Source: a virus
DNA: 64,000 bases
Virus record (IMG/VR): IMGVR_UViG_3300042261_000033
Location: 1 to 64,000 of that record
Strand: one strand, 5' to 3'
The notes under the pieces are model-generated. The model was given only the letters and a program-made list of their open reading frames with translations, had not been told where the DNA came from and did no database searches. The first letter of the stretch is position 1. Each line of letters begins with the position of its first letter. The position numbers and the translations under genes were made by a program. Below, one piece after another: positions 63,310 to 64,000 of this stretch.

Positions 63310-63885
63310 TTATAACCTCTTGATGGCTATCTGATGACCGATGACAGCGATGTTGCATCGTTCGCTAAAGATGTTTACGAACGTATCTATCGACACCTTC
63401 GGGCGGTGCAGGATATGCGGCATGTCGATCCACAGGTAGTCATCAAACAGCATGATGCCACCCTGTTTAAGCATGCCGAATGCCATACAGGCATCGGTCA
63501 GAACGTCCGGTGCTGAGTGACTGCCATCGATGTAGATGAAGTCGAACTGCCGGTATGATGCAGCCAGCACAGCCAGACCTCGATACGATGTATCTTGAAT
63601 GGCTCGGACAAGCTGACCTTGTTTCTTTGCTTCCTGCGTGTTGTCTTCGAATCGTCTGCGAACAGGAACGAAATCAACCCCGTGCTTCTCATGCTCTTCG
63701 CCACCTTCGAATGTGTCGATACATGTAATACGCCCGTCTTCTGCCAGACCATTCTGTAGCAGCCAACAGGTTGACTTACCTTCGAAGCTGCCGACTTCAA
63801 GGAATTCCTTGTTGTCTGGTATCAGCGTCATGCAATGTTCAAAGGTGGGAATGTTGTGACTGAACCAGTCTTGTGTGAAGTTCAC
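63310..63885 (-). CDS. Class I methyltransferase (Methyltransf_24-like)
   Basis: The product has the SAM-binding EFLEVGSFEGKSTCWLL motif, then GRITCIDTFEGGEEHEKHGV, a second D-x-x-Y-I-D-G-S-H strand (FDFIYIDGSHSAPDV) and GGIMLFDDYLW, as in small-molecule or sugar methyltransferases encoded near polysaccharide genes. It lacks DPPY or other DNA-methylase motifs, so a small molecule or glycan target is more likely than DNA. Start GTG at 63885 follows AGGAG; an ATG at 63939 would overlap the upstream small gene. Confidence 0.75.
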   Translation of the reverse strand: MNFTQDWFSHNIPTFEHCMTLIPDNKEFLEVGSFEGKSTCWLLQNGLAEDGRITCIDTFEGGEEHEKHGVDFVPVRRRFEDNTQEAKKQGQLVRAIQDTSYRGLAVLAASYRQFDFIYIDGSHSAPDVLTDACMAFGMLKQGGIMLFDDYLWIDMPHILHRPKVSIDTFVNIFSERCNIAVIGHQIAIKRL

Positions 63886-63886
63886 T

Positions 63887-63997
63887 TCATTCTCCTCTTG
63901 CCCAAACATATCCGCACACGGCGCCATAAGTGACGCCAAACAAAACCATGTCTAACAAATCTGGTATCACTTCATGCTCCTTATGGCTGCGGCGCAT
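63887..63997 (-). CDS. Tiny membrane protein at the right edge (36 aa)
   Basis: Frame MRRSHKEHEV followed by a hydrophobic helix with LDMVLFGVTYGAVCGYVWAR. Two starts are possible: ATG at 63997 (36 aa) or GTG at 63970 with AAGGAG at six bases (27 aa). The frame is open to the edge, so a longer protein is possible. Its stop is two bases before the methyltransferase start, so the two genes are probably coupled. Short single-pass phage proteins of this shape are of unknown role. Confidence 0.5.
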   Translation of the reverse strand: MRRSHKEHEVIPDLLDMVLFGVTYGAVCGYVWARGE

Positions 63998-64000
63998 TGC

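Noticed and set aside
63310-63885. Methyltransferase as a DNA methylase for defence evasion
   Set aside because: No DPPY/NPPY motif or target recognition domain; motifs fit small-molecule or glycan methyltransferases.

Overview
The window is a large part of the genome of a double-stranded DNA tailed phage, most likely with a short tail (podovirus type). It has a terminase, portal, scaffold, HK97-type capsid protein, P22-like connector and stabilisation proteins, a multi-gene tail-fibre locus, and a GH108 endolysin with holins, but no tape measure, tail tube or sheath. Endolysin type, strong GGAGG ribosome binding sites and E. coli-like promoter hexamers point to a Gram-negative (proteobacterial) host. 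No integrase, rRNA, tRNA, CRISPR array or insertion sequence was seen. Minus-strand genes run off both ends, and no DNA or RNA polymerase is present although there is a primase-helicase, so the window is not the whole genome.

Layout. (1) 1-1131, minus: small coupled genes, the first cut by the edge. (2) 1132-1990: a gene-free, highly structured stretch with two promoter candidates, an intrinsic terminator and several long hairpins, a likely small-RNA locus. (3) 1991-2368, minus: a RusA-type resolvase, divergent from (4) 2417-7152, plus: an early operon with a Cas4/RecB-like nuclease, an ERF annealing protein, an SSB-like protein, RHH and AT-hook proteins and a glycosyltransferase; after a structured leader (7157-7290) it continues to 8576 with a winged-helix protein and a Ref-type HNH nuclease. 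(5) 8526-54813, minus: the late region. In transcription order: small terminase, a coupled cassette (zinc ribbon, two small proteins, a phosphoribosyltransferase-like protein, a winged helix), large terminase, portal, GroES-like co-chaperonin, scaffold, capsid, decoration-like proteins, small basic proteins, connector proteins, about 10 kb of tail-fibre and receptor-binding genes, lysis genes, stabilisation protein, C1q-like fibre, then a block of putative ejected internal proteins ending in a 2862-residue polyvalent protein. (6) 55138-60383, plus: about 19 small ORFs, nearly all preceded by a stereotyped GGAGGCTTAATC start block. (7) 60450-64000, minus: a PD-(D/E)XK-type protein, the primase-helicase, an HNH protein, a methyltransferase and a tiny membrane protein, probably continuous with region 1 outside the window.

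The genes form the usual programme: recombination and replication modules take over DNA metabolism, the terminase packages DNA through the portal, GroES and scaffold assist capsid assembly, and the late operon builds an adhesin-rich short tail and an ejected protein set. The most unusual parts are the giant polyvalent protein (HEVIH zincin motif, gp88-like domain, two ADP-ribosyltransferase-like domains, LPD38-like C-terminus), the structured RNA elements at 1.4-1.8 and 7.2 kb, a recurrent GAACGTTC-TATA palindrome in intergenic regions, and the stereotyped translation-start block.
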